Source: Aliivibrio finisterrensis_A
GTDB taxonomy: Bacteria; Pseudomonadota; Gammaproteobacteria; Enterobacterales; Vibrionaceae
Reading direction: 5' to 3' (one strand)
DNA: 64,000 bases
NCBI RefSeq assembly: GCF_004167675.1
Contig: NZ_SEZQ01000010.1
Of this stretch, positions 53,451 to 61,639 are shown one piece after another. How positions within the stretch are numbered: position 1 is the first letter of the stretch; each line of letters starts with the position of its first letter. Both the position numbers and the translations under genes were made by a program. Under the pieces are notes generated by a model. It saw only the letters and a list, made by a program, of their open reading frames with translations, was not told the DNA's origin and ran no database searches.

Positions 53451-53647
53451 AAAAACTTTAGCAAACGATTGCTTTTCATTTGTTTATCTATAGAATACCG
53501 TCCCAATTGATTAATAACTCATTTTAATCAACCAACCCCAATAGAGATAGGTTCTGATTAACAGCAATCACAGATTGACGCCTACTCACTTCAAACTCCC
53601 ATTCAGCGAGCTTTGAAGACAACGTTATACTATTAGGAATATCGGCC

Positions 53648-55048
53648 ATGACCGTTAAAAACAACACAACAAAACCATCTGAACTGATTTATCAATTAGA
53701 TGAGCGTCCACCGCTACCGCAAACTTTATTTGCTGCACTTCAGCATTTATTGGCGATGTTTGTCGCGATTATTACTCCATCTCTGATCATCTGTCAGACG
53801 CTTGGTGTCCCTGCAGCAGAAACCAATACCATCATTAGTATGTCTCTGTTCGCTTCTGGTATTTCTTCTTTTATTCAAATCAAAACCTTTGGCCCAATTG
53901 GCTCTGGTCTTCTTTCTGTTCAAGGTACTAGCTTCAACTTCTTAGGCCCAATCATTGGTGCAGGTCTGGCGCTTAAAGCTGGTGGTGCTGATGTTCCGAC
54001 TATGATGGCTGCGATTTTCGGCACTATCTTAGTGGCTTCGACTGCTGAAATTTTTCTTTCTCGTGTTCTTGAGTACGCACAAAAAATTATAACGCCATTA
54101 GTGTCTGGCATTGTGGTTACATTAATTGGTTTAACACTTATTCAAGTCGGCCTTGTGTCTATGGGGGGCGGTTACTCTGCAATGGGTGAAGGTACATTTG
54201 GTAGCCTAGATAAATTGGCTCTTGCAGGTACTGTTCTGCTTATCATTGTGGTTCTAAACCGTTCAACTAACCCTTACCTACGTATGGCATCTATCGTGAT
54301 AGCGATGGCTGTTGGTACTTTAGCTGCATGGGCAATGGGAATGCTTAATACCAATATGGAGCACGATGCTGAACTTATCGCGCTGCCAATTCCAATGCAA
54401 TATGGCCTAAGCTTTGATTGGTCTCTGTTTATTCCTTTGGTTCTAATTTTCTTAATTACCGCGCTAGAAGCGATTGGCGATATTACTGCAACGTCTGAAG
54501 TATCAGGCCAACCAGTAAGAGGTCCTGTATACATCAAGCGTATTAAAGGTGGCGTATTAGCCGATGGTCTTAACTCTGCTATTGCGGCTGTCTTTAACAG
54601 TTTCCCTAACTCAACATTCAGCCAAAACAACGGGGTTATCTTATTAACTGGCGTTGCAAGTCGTTACGTTGGTTATTTTATTGCTGGTATGTTGGTTATT
54701 CTTGGCCTATTCCCTGGTGTTGCAAGCATGGTGCAAATCATTCCTGAGCCAGTACTTGGTGGTGCGACGATTGTGATGTTCGGTACTATTGCTGCGGCGG
54801 GTGTGCGTATTATCTCTCGTGTTGAGCTAGACCGTCGTGCAATCCTAATCATGGCAATGTCTTTCTCTATGGGTCTTGGTTTAGCTCAAAAACCTGAGAT
54901 CCTTCAGTTCATGCCTGAGATGATTAAAAACATTTTCTCATCTGGTGTAACCGCTGGTGGTGTGACGGCAATTCTTCTGAATATTATTCTTCCAAGCAGT
55001 GAAGTACTAAAGGAAGAGAAGGAAGAGCAGGACGCAACAAGTTGCTAA
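53648..55048 (+). CDS. NCS2-family xanthine/uracil permease
   Basis: A 466-aa nucleobase:cation symporter with 14 predicted membrane segments. It has the NCS2 start LPQTLFAALQHLLAMFVAII, the ITALEAIGDITATSEVSGQP loop (the family acidic transport motif) and the NSFPNSTFSQNNGVILLTGV signature. Length and motifs are closer to the xanthine/urate branch (XanQ/UacT) than to UraA, but the substrate is not certain. The last residues, DATSC-stop, are encoded by a type C repeat (GACGCAACAAGTTGCTAA). A strong terminator follows. Confidence 0.9.
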   Translation: MTVKNNTTKPSELIYQLDERPPLPQTLFAALQHLLAMFVAIITPSLIICQTLGVPAAETNTIISMSLFASGISSFIQIKTFGPIGSGLLSVQGTSFNFLGPIIGAGLALKAGGADVPTMMAAIFGTILVASTAEIFLSRVLEYAQKIITPLVSGIVVTLIGLTLIQVGLVSMGGGYSAMGEGTFGSLDKLALAGTVLLIIVVLNRSTNPYLRMASIVIAMAVGTLAAWAMGMLNTNMEHDAELIALPIPMQYGLSFDWSLFIPLVLIFLITALEAIGDITATSEVSGQPVRGPVYIKRIKGGVLADGLNSAIAAVFNSFPNSTFSQNNGVILLTGVASRYVGYFIAGMLVILGLFPGVASMVQIIPEPVLGGATIVMFGTIAAAGVRIISRVELDRRAILIMAMSFSMGLGLAQKPEILQFMPEMIKNIFSSGVTAGGVTAILLNIILPSSEVLKEEKEEQDATSC

Positions 55049-55083
55049 AGGACGCTTCGCTTAAGGGTGGACTTCGTCCTTAA
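55030..55083. repeat. Type C repeat overlapping the permease 3' end
   Basis: GCAGGACGCAACAAGTTGCT, AAAGGACGCTTCGCTTAAGG, GTGGACTTCGTCCTTAAG. Nearly identical to the copies at 42352 and 48473. Confidence 0.88.
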
Positions 55084-55093
55084 GAAAAAACAG

Positions 55094-55131
55094 AAAGGCC
55101 GCAGATGATTATCGTCTGCGGCCTTTTTTAT
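55094..55131 (+). terminator. Rho-independent terminator of the permease gene
   Basis: A 12-bp stem AAAGGCCGCAGA / TCTGCGGCCTTT with a 9-base loop and a T run (55124-55129). Confidence 0.92.
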
Positions 55132-55145
55132 GTTTGAGAAGAAAT

Positions 55146-55500
55146 AACTAGAGGCTATACGCTGCGCTAATTAAAGACTATAAGAGCGAGTATGGCTGAT
55201 GTGATGCGTTTTTAGATTTCAAGAAGAGCAGAGTTCAGAGGTACTGGTTTTTAGCTCCTCCCCCTTACTAAGGGGGAGGCTGGGAGGGGGTCAAGAACTA
55301 ACAGCGTATAAATTAAGTTAACTATGAACTTAAATTCCAGCTTTATCGCAATGACCCCTCCCTAACCCTCCCCTTATTAAGGGGAGGGAACTGTATTGCA
55401 CACGCTGCAAGTAAGGCGTTCTAAATTCTAGCTCTTCCGCTTTTGCTCTTATAGAAGCGAAGCGGTCTAGTTAGCGCAGCGTATAGCCTCTAGTTCTTTT
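55146..55500. repeat. Type A, full type D (55253-55399) and A repeats in the 55132-55541 spacer
   Basis: A: AACTAGAGGCTATACGCTGC, GCTAATTAAAGACTATAAGAGC. D: GCTCCTCCCCCTTACTAAGG, GGGAGGCTGGGAGGGGGTCA ... TGACCCCTCCCTAACCCTCC, CCTTATTAAGGGGAGGGAAC. A inverted: GCTCTTATAGAAGCGAAGCG, GTCTAGTTAGCGCAGCGTAT, AGCCTCTAG. No gene; lies between convergent permease and envZ. Confidence 0.88.
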
Positions 55501-55541
55501 CCTGAAACCTGAACTTGCTTTTGCTCTTCCTCGCCACTGCT

Positions 55542-56846
55542 CTACCCCAGCGGCAATTCAACCTGCACTTTTAACCCGCCTTCACGACGGTTCGACAAAC
55601 TTACCGCACCTTGGTGTTGACCAACAATTCGCTTAACAATCGCCAAACCTAAGCCCGTTCCTTCACTACCTCTAGCTGTATCACCGCGAGTAAATGGTTC
55701 AAATACCGATTCTAATTGGGATTCATCAATACCCGAGCCATTATCTTCAATAATAATCCATGCGGTTTTATGATCGGCAGAGACACGAGTGGAGACTGAA
55801 ATCCAATCGCCGCCATAACGAATCGCGTTCACCACGAGGTTAGTCACTACTCGTTTAATGGCTATCGCATTACCGTGAAGAGATTTAGGGATCTCAGCTA
55901 AGTTGGTTTTGATTTCACGCTCATAACCTCCTTCGGCTAAAATCACTTCATTCACGATGGTATTAATATCCACGTCAATAAAGTCTTGTTTTGCTACCGG
56001 TTTGAGATAATCCATAAACTGACCGATAATTTCATTACACTCCTCAGTATCTTTAATCATACTTTCAGCTAAGTAATCATCTTGAGGTGACATCATTTCG
56101 GTTGCTAAACGAATGCGTGTTAATGGAGTACGAATATCATGACTCACTCCAGCCATTAATAATGCTCTGTCTTGTTCTAGTTGCTGGATCCCTTTTGACA
56201 TTTGGTTAAAAGCACGAGTTACCGCTTGAATTTCTGATGCACCCTTTTCTGGTAATGGTTCAGGGATCTCGCCTTTACCTACTTTACGAGCGGCGGTTTG
56301 CAGAGCCATTAATGGCCGATTTTGAATTTTAATAAATGCCCATCCACCCAAAATCACTAATAACGCGATAAATAGACTATTTCTGAATAACGGAGCAAAG
56401 TCTTCTTCTTGTAACTCCGAAAGCGGTATTCGCATATAAAACTCTGGCATTGCTTCTGTTTTCATCCAGAGAACATAGCTTTCAGCTCCTAGTATCAAGC
56501 GCACTTCTGTTGGTGACTCTAACTCCTGAGTCATCTCTTCACTTAAAAATTCAACTGGGTTCGCCTGATAATACTCTCTCATTTCAGGATCATGCTCATC
56601 ATGAATACTGACACCAAGCTGCTCTAGTAATTGACGGCGCAATGGTTGGTCTAGTTGAATATTTGTTCCATTTTTCAATGTGACGTCTTCAGCCAACATT
56701 AAACGAACTTCATAAGCCAAAATGCGGTTGAATTGCTGCAAACTAGGTAGTAAAGCGTAATTAAATACAGCGAGATAAGAGAATACCTGACTAGCAATAA
56801 GAAGGGATGCGAGGAGTAAAAGGGTTCTGGCGAAGGTACTTTTCAT
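55542..56846 (-). CDS. envZ: Osmosensor histidine kinase EnvZ
   Basis: The inner-membrane kinase/phosphatase partner of OmpR. 434 aa, with two TM segments (LLLLASLLIASQVFSYLAVF; near 155-172 SLFIALLVILGGWAFI), a HAMP domain, the H-box VSHDIRTPLTRIRLATEMM (phospho-His), N-box NLVVNAIRYGGDW, and G-boxes IIEDNGSGIDESQLESVFEP and GSEGTGLGLAIVKRIV. Unusually it does not overlap ompR: 403 bp of repeats lie between, so coupling of their translation is lost and it may need its own transcription. Confidence 0.96.
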   Translation of the reverse strand: MKSTFARTLLLLASLLIASQVFSYLAVFNYALLPSLQQFNRILAYEVRLMLAEDVTLKNGTNIQLDQPLRRQLLEQLGVSIHDEHDPEMREYYQANPVEFLSEEMTQELESPTEVRLILGAESYVLWMKTEAMPEFYMRIPLSELQEEDFAPLFRNSLFIALLVILGGWAFIKIQNRPLMALQTAARKVGKGEIPEPLPEKGASEIQAVTRAFNQMSKGIQQLEQDRALLMAGVSHDIRTPLTRIRLATEMMSPQDDYLAESMIKDTEECNEIIGQFMDYLKPVAKQDFIDVDINTIVNEVILAEGGYEREIKTNLAEIPKSLHGNAIAIKRVVTNLVVNAIRYGGDWISVSTRVSADHKTAWIIIEDNGSGIDESQLESVFEPFTRGDTARGSEGTGLGLAIVKRIVGQHQGAVSLSNRREGGLKVQVELPLG

Positions 56847-56904
56847 GGGAGTTCTCTGTGGTTGTTAATTTGAAGAGAGCTAAAAACGATAACAGCAGGT
56901 ATGG

Positions 56905-57245
56905 TTGATGTAGTAAATTCTAGGTTTCAGGGCGCTTCGCTTGCAGGTTTCAGGAAGAACAGAGTTCAGATCACTTCGCTAGCAGAATTCGGAGGTATTA
57001 GCTTTTAGCTCCTCCCCCTTAATAAGGGGGAGGCTGGGAGGGGGTCAAGAACTAACAGCGCATAATCAAGTTAGCTATGAACTCAACTCCAACTTCACCG
57101 CAATAACCCCTCCCTAGCCCTCCCCTTATCAAGGAGAGGGAACTGTATTTTTGATGCTTCAATTACAACGCTCCCCCCTGAAACCGGCAAGGGAGCTTGC
57201 GACCGATCTGAATCCTGCTTTTGCTCTTCCTAAAACCTGAATCCC
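56905..57245. repeat. Type B, full type D (57007-57148) and B repeats between ompR and envZ
   Basis: B: TTCTAGGTTTCAGGGCGCTT, CGCTTGCAGGTTTCAGG. D: GCTCCTCCCCCTTAATAAGG, GGGAGGCTGGGAGGGGGTCA ... TAACCCCTCCCTAGCCCTCC, CCTTATCAAGGAGAGGGAAC. B inverted: CCCCCTGAAACCGGCAAGGG, AGCTTGCGACCGATCTGAAT and CCTAAAACCTGAATCCCGC. The last unit abuts the ompR stop codon. No gene in 56847-57249. Confidence 0.88.
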
Positions 57246-57249
57246 GCTT

Positions 57250-57969
57250 TTACGCCTCTGCCCCATCAGGAACAAACACATAACCTAATCCCCATACCGT
57301 TTGAATATAACGTGGACGGCTTGGATCTTCTTCAATCATGCGGCGAAGACGAGAGATTTGAATATCGATAGAGCGTTCCATTGCTGAATATTCACGACCA
57401 CGCGCCATGTTCATCAACTTATCACGCGACATTGGCTCACGCATGTTTGTCACAAGTGATTTAAGAACTGCAAACTCACCTGATGTTAGTGGCATCGGCT
57501 CTTCGTTGCGGAACATCTCACGCGTGCCTAAGTTTAAACGGAACTCGCCAAACTCAACCATTTTGTCTTCTGCGCTTGGTGCTCCAGGTGCTTCAATTAC
57601 TTGACGACGCAGAACCGCACGAATACGCGCTAATAGTTCACGTGGATTAAATGGTTTTGGTAGATAATCATCTGCACCCACTTCTAAACCAACGATACGA
57701 TCAATTTCATCGCCTTTTGCCGTCAGCATTAAAATTGGCAACATATTGTTCGCGCTACGCAGTCGACGGCAAATAGATAGACCGTCTTCACCTGGTAACA
57801 TTAAGTCCAATACCATTAGGTGGAACGTTTCACGAGCCAATAAACGATCCATTTGTTCACTATTAGCTACGCTACGTACTTGAAAGCCTTGCTCTGATAA
57901 ATAACGCTCTAATAACGAACGAAGGCGAGCATCATCATCAACTACTAAAATCTTATGGTTTTCTTGCAT
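57250..57969 (-). CDS. ompR: Response regulator OmpR
   Basis: 239 aa, OmpR/PhoB class. The receiver domain has the acidic pocket VVDDDARLRS, the phospho-acceptor Asp55 (LMVLDLMLPGEDG), the Thr/Ala switch ILMLTAKGD and Lys in YLPKPFNPREL. The winged-helix domain has FGEFRLNLGTREMF and the recognition helix region GREYSAMERSIDIQISRLRR. It controls porins and osmotic response. Upstream, 57970-58180 must hold divergent promoters for ompR and the parA-like gene; no clear boxes were seen there. Confidence 0.97.
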   Translation of the reverse strand: MQENHKILVVDDDARLRSLLERYLSEQGFQVRSVANSEQMDRLLARETFHLMVLDLMLPGEDGLSICRRLRSANNMLPILMLTAKGDEIDRIVGLEVGADDYLPKPFNPRELLARIRAVLRRQVIEAPGAPSAEDKMVEFGEFRLNLGTREMFRNEEPMPLTSGEFAVLKSLVTNMREPMSRDKLMNMARGREYSAMERSIDIQISRLRRMIEEDPSRPRYIQTVWGLGYVFVPDGAEA

Positions 57970-58180
57970 GGGCTTAACCTCAATATATGTCTTATTTCAG
58001 TTTACGCGTAACTTTAAGCAATAGAAGTGCTATTTCATAAAAAATGAGAGGTGAAATTGTTACTTTTTATGTAACAGCTTCAAGTTTTACGTATAAAATA
58101 AGGTATTAGAGTAAATTTACATGCCATATTGACTACTTAATTAATAAGAAGTCATAAGCACGATAGATTAGTGAGCAAAT

Positions 58181-58921
58181 ATGTTAGTCGGATATAAACG
58201 GGCACAATGCAAAAAGGTTCTGGTTATCAACCGTAAGGGCGGAGCTGGAAAATCAACCTTTGCGATTGCAATGGCATCTTTCTACGCTCATCAAAATGTG
58301 AAAACTGAAATTATCGATCTCGACCCTCAAGGTACAAGTCATTTTTGGGGAAGTAAAAACGATGGGGTTAGAACAACTAAATTTTTGCCTTCTTCTAATG
58401 TGCCTTTTTCTTTAGCTTTACGATTAGAAGCAAATACTCGAATCACGGTAATTGATTCGCCTTCTAACTTTAGTCAATTTGAGATGGAAAAATACATTTC
58501 AATGGTGGATAAAATTGTCTTTCCGGTACAACCCTCACCCATTGATGTCCACTCCATGCTAGGGTTTATTAAAGATTTAATTAAATCCCCTGCTTTTAAA
58601 CAAAACAATGTTGAGCTTGCGTTTGTGATCACTCGTTGTAAAGAAAACAAACAAGGCACCGAGTTCGTTCATAAAGTGCTACAACACATGAAATACCCGT
58701 TATTGGGCACTATGTCTGAAAGTCAGGCATATCAAAATATGTTTTCTGAAAAGAACAGTTTTTTGATTCATCATCCTGATTTAGATAAATCACTATGGCA
58801 AAACATGAAGCAGTGGCTAGATGTTGATATGACACCACCACAAACACCCGAGCCTGAAATAAAAAAAGTGGCTGAGCCGAGGCCAACCACTTATCGTTCT
58901 TTATTGAAAAGACGCTATTAG
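58181..58921 (+). CDS. Orphan ParA/MinD-like ATPase
   Basis: 246 aa. Deviant Walker A NRKGGAGKSTFAIAMASF at about residues 18-35, Walker A' IIDLDPQGTSHFWGS, and Walker B-like TVIDSPSNFSQFEM. This is a short form with no N-terminal HTH, and no parB or parS-like gene is adjacent, so it is unlikely to be the chromosomal partition system. It could position a cellular cargo. It is divergent from ompR and convergent with pyrE. GTGAG before the ATG may be its RBS. Confidence 0.85.
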   Translation: MLVGYKRAQCKKVLVINRKGGAGKSTFAIAMASFYAHQNVKTEIIDLDPQGTSHFWGSKNDGVRTTKFLPSSNVPFSLALRLEANTRITVIDSPSNFSQFEMEKYISMVDKIVFPVQPSPIDVHSMLGFIKDLIKSPAFKQNNVELAFVITRCKENKQGTEFVHKVLQHMKYPLLGTMSESQAYQNMFSEKNSFLIHHPDLDKSLWQNMKQWLDVDMTPPQTPEPEIKKVAEPRPTTYRSLLKRRY

Positions 58922-58944
58922 AGCCTTATGTTTGGTGTTTAAAA

Positions 58945-59586
58945 TTAGATACCAAACTCTGCACGGTACGCTTTTACCGCTTCAAGTTGTTCAGCATTAC
59001 CGCCTTTTTCTTCTAAGAATGAGATCAAGTCAGTTAAGCTTACGATTGAGATAATTGAACAACCAAAATCACGTTCAACTTCTTGAATCGCAGATAACTC
59101 ACCTTTGCCTTTTTCTTGGCGATCAATCGCAACAAGAACACCAGCCAGATCAGCACCATTTGCTTGGATGATTTCCATTGATTCACGGATTGCGGTACCA
59201 GCCGTAATCACGTCATCCACTAGCATAATACGACCTTCAAGAGCACTACCGACTAGGTTGCCACCTTCACCGTGATCTTTTGCTTCTTTACGGTTAAAGC
59301 AGTATGGCTTATCTGTGTCATGGTGATCCGCTAGCGCTACTGCTGTGGTTGTAGCGATTGGGATACCTTTATACGCTGGGCCGAATAATACATCGTAATC
59401 AATACCTGAATCTGCCAATGCTGCCGCGTAAAAACGACCTAGACGCGCTAGATCACGACCGGTATTAAATAAGCCAGCGTTGAAAAAATATGGGCTTGTG
59501 CGGCCTGACTTTAAAGTAAACTCACCAAATTTTAGTACTTCTTTCTCAAGGGCAAATTCAATAAACTCACGCTGGTATGCTTTCAT
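58945..59586 (-). CDS. pyrE: Orotate phosphoribosyltransferase
   Basis: Makes OMP from orotate and PRPP in pyrimidine synthesis. 213 aa from ATG 59586 (KAYQREFIEFALEKEVLKFG); GAGAG sits 7 bases upstream, better than for the ATG two codons earlier. The PRPP-binding loop reads RIMLVDDVITAGTAIRESME and the flexible catalytic loop lies in CFNRKEAKDHGEGGNLVG. It lies downstream of rph on the same strand as in E. coli, but a repeat cluster and a terminator hairpin separate the two, so attenuation in the leader is possible. Confidence 0.96.
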   Translation of the reverse strand: MKAYQREFIEFALEKEVLKFGEFTLKSGRTSPYFFNAGLFNTGRDLARLGRFYAAALADSGIDYDVLFGPAYKGIPIATTTAVALADHHDTDKPYCFNRKEAKDHGEGGNLVGSALEGRIMLVDDVITAGTAIRESMEIIQANGADLAGVLVAIDRQEKGKGELSAIQEVERDFGCSIISIVSLTDLISFLEEKGGNAEQLEAVKAYRAEFGI

Positions 59587-59624
59587 TTTCATTCTCTCTT
59601 TTTGGTATTGTGATATTTAAAATA

Positions 59625-59765
59625 AAAAACTATACGCTACGCTAACTAGAAACTAGACCGCTTCGCTCCTATAAGAGCAAAGGGTTCAGGTCTCAGGTTT
59701 CAGGAAGGTCAAAAGCGAGTACACCTGAAACCTGCAAGCGTAGCGTCCTGAATCCTAGAACTCAG
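59625..59765. repeat. Type A then B-B' repeats between rph and pyrE
   Basis: A: AACTATACGCTACGCTAACT, AGAAACTAGACCGCTTCGCT, CCTATAAGAGC. B: AAGGGTTCAGGTCTCAGGTT, TCAGG. B inverted: CACCTGAAACCTGCAAGCGT, AGCGTCCTGAATCC. No gene in 59593-59817. Confidence 0.87.
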
Positions 59766-59777
59766 CTCTTAACACAT

Positions 59778-59805
59778 AAAAAAATAGCCCCTGAATCAGG
59801 AGCCA
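59778..59805 (-). terminator. Hairpin after rph (terminator or pyrE attenuator)
   Basis: On the minus strand GGCTCCTG-ATT-CAGGGGCT is followed by a run of seven T (59784-59778), 12 bp after the rph stop. In E. coli a similar hairpin between rph and pyrE is the pyrE attenuator. Confidence 0.8.
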
Positions 59806-59817
59806 TTAAAAAATCAA

Positions 59818-60534
59818 TTATTCGGCCAACGCCGCTTTCTGCTTCTCAATGATATCATTGATGCCCTGTTGCGCCAGAGCCAGCATGTCTAACAATTCTT
59901 GGTGAGAGAACGGCGCTTCTTCTGCCGTACCCTGCACTTCAATCATCTTACCGTCTTCCATCATTACGACGTTCATATCGGTATCGGCTGCTGAGTCTTC
60001 TACATACTCCAAGTCACAAATTGCTTCGCCATTGTAGATACCAACAGAAACCGCAGCAACGTGGCCTTTCATAGGGTTCGTCTTTAACTTGCCCGATGCA
60101 ATCATGTGATTGATAGCGTCTGCTAATGCAACACTTGCGCCTGTGATAGATGCCGTACGTGTACCGCCATCCGCTTGGATAACATCACAATCGACCGTGA
60201 TCATTTGCTCACCTAGTGCTTCTAGGTCAACGGCTGCACGTAAACTACGAGCGATCAAACGTTGGATTTCCATCGTACGACCACCTTGTTTACCGCTTGC
60301 TGCTTCACGGCGATTACGAGTGTGTGTTGCGCGAGGTAGCATGCCGTATTCAGCCGTTACCCAACCTTTACCTTTGCCCTTTAACCAGCGAGGAACATTT
60401 TCTTCAACACTTGCAGTACAAATTACTTTTGTATTACCAAATTCAACTAATACAGAACCTTCTGCGTGCGCAGTAAAGTTACGAGTAAGAGTAATTGGAC
60501 GGACTTGCTGAGCTGTTCTTCCGCTAGGACGCAT
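59818..60534 (-). CDS. rph: RNase PH (tRNA nucleotidyltransferase)
   Basis: A phosphorolytic 3'-to-5' exoribonuclease that trims tRNA 3' ends. The full-length 238-aa protein (unlike the frameshifted E. coli K-12 copy) has MRPSGRTAQQVRPITLTRNF, the GKGKGWVTAEYGMLPRATHT and RAAVDLEALGEQMITVDCDV blocks, and the phosphate-site GGTRTASITGASVALADA. It is divergent from yicC; the 160-bp spacer holds the promoters of both. Confidence 0.97.
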   Translation of the reverse strand: MRPSGRTAQQVRPITLTRNFTAHAEGSVLVEFGNTKVICTASVEENVPRWLKGKGKGWVTAEYGMLPRATHTRNRREAASGKQGGRTMEIQRLIARSLRAAVDLEALGEQMITVDCDVIQADGGTRTASITGASVALADAINHMIASGKLKTNPMKGHVAAVSVGIYNGEAICDLEYVEDSAADTDMNVVMMEDGKMIEVQGTAEEAPFSHQELLDMLALAQQGINDIIEKQKAALAE

Positions 60535-60694
60535 GGCAGATACCTTGATTATGACAAATTGTCGGCGATTATACCGAACTCGTATAATAAAGCATAGCTC
60601 CCGTTTCTCTAGTTACTCACTATTGCGCTTATCTGTTATAGTATTGCGATATTTTATTCATCATCCTTCCTATTGATGATTTGAGGACGCTTAC

Positions 60695-61558
60695 ATGATC
60701 TACAGTATGACGGCTTATGCACGCCGCGAAGTAAAAGGCGATTGGGGAACTGCTGTGTGGGAGATCCGCTCAGTAAACCAACGCTATTTAGAAACCTATT
60801 TCCGTATGCCAGAACAGTTCCGTGGTTTAGAACCTGTTCTTCGTGAGCGTTTCCGTAAGCGTCTTGCCCGCGGTAAAGTTGAATGCCACCTACGTTTTGA
60901 ATCAAACAACGCAGCAAGCAGCGAACTAAAAATTAATGAAGATTTAGCTCGCCAAGTAATTAAAGCGGCGCAGTGGGTGAAAACAGAATCTGGCGAAGGC
61001 GGCATTAACCCTTTCCAAGTTCTGCAATGGCAAGGTGTAATGGAAGCGCCTGAGCAAGATTTCGACTCTATCAATAAAGAACTATTGGCGGAATTTGAAC
61101 TGGCTGTGAATGATTTTGTTGAAGCACGTGCGAGCGAAGGCGAAAACATGAAAGCACTGATCGTTCAGCGTTTAGATGCGATCACAGAAGAAGCAGCAAA
61201 AGTTCGTGCTCGTATGCCTGAGATTCTAGAATGGCAACGTAACCGTCTTCTAACTAAATTTGAAGATGCGAAAATTGAATTAGATTCTTCTCGTGTTGAA
61301 CAAGAGCTTATCCTTCTAGCTCAAAAATCTGACGTGGCTGAAGAGCTTGATCGTTTAGATTCACACGTAAAAGAAACAACTAATGTAATGAAGAAAGGCG
61401 GCGCTTGTGGCCGTAAACTTGATTTCATGATGCAAGAATTTAACCGTGAAGCAAATACGCTGGCGTCTAAATCTATTAGCACAGACATCACAGCATCGGG
61501 TGTTGAGTTAAAAGTACTTATCGAACAAATGCGTGAACAAATTCAGAATATTGAGTAA
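60695..61558 (+). CDS. yicC: YicC-family endoribonuclease
   Basis: 287 aa, with the YicC N-terminal domain (IYSMTAYARREVKGDWGTAV; WEIRSVNQRYLETYFRMPEQ) and the C-terminal DUF1732 (KGGACGRKLDFMMQEFNREA; NTLASKSISTDITASGVELK). Family members act as RNases and modulators of small-RNA turnover in E. coli. It is divergent from rph as in enteric bacteria and ends at a strong terminator. Confidence 0.95.
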   Translation: MIYSMTAYARREVKGDWGTAVWEIRSVNQRYLETYFRMPEQFRGLEPVLRERFRKRLARGKVECHLRFESNNAASSELKINEDLARQVIKAAQWVKTESGEGGINPFQVLQWQGVMEAPEQDFDSINKELLAEFELAVNDFVEARASEGENMKALIVQRLDAITEEAAKVRARMPEILEWQRNRLLTKFEDAKIELDSSRVEQELILLAQKSDVAEELDRLDSHVKETTNVMKKGGACGRKLDFMMQEFNREANTLASKSISTDITASGVELKVLIEQMREQIQNIE

Positions 61559-61580
61559 TCAGTTCTGATTATCGCTTACA

Positions 61581-61616
61581 AAAAAGCCTCGTTGACGCAT
61601 ATCTTCGAGGCTTTTT
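61581..61616 (+). terminator. Rho-independent terminator of yicC
   Basis: AAAAAGCCTCG (61581-61591) pairs with CGAGGCTTTTT (61606-61616); the T run serves the plus strand and the A run the minus strand, so it may also serve psiE. Confidence 0.88.
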
Positions 61617-61639
61617 ATTATCTGGATTGGAATTACTCA

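Noticed and set aside
53273..53506. 77-aa minus-strand ORF after comF
   Set aside because: It consists mostly of A and B repeats; no conserved protein is expected.
53460..53647. Purine riboswitch upstream of the NCS2 permease
   Set aside because: No purine-aptamer core (paired loops with TATA and conserved C/T junction) could be traced; only AT-rich DNA and repeat ends are seen.
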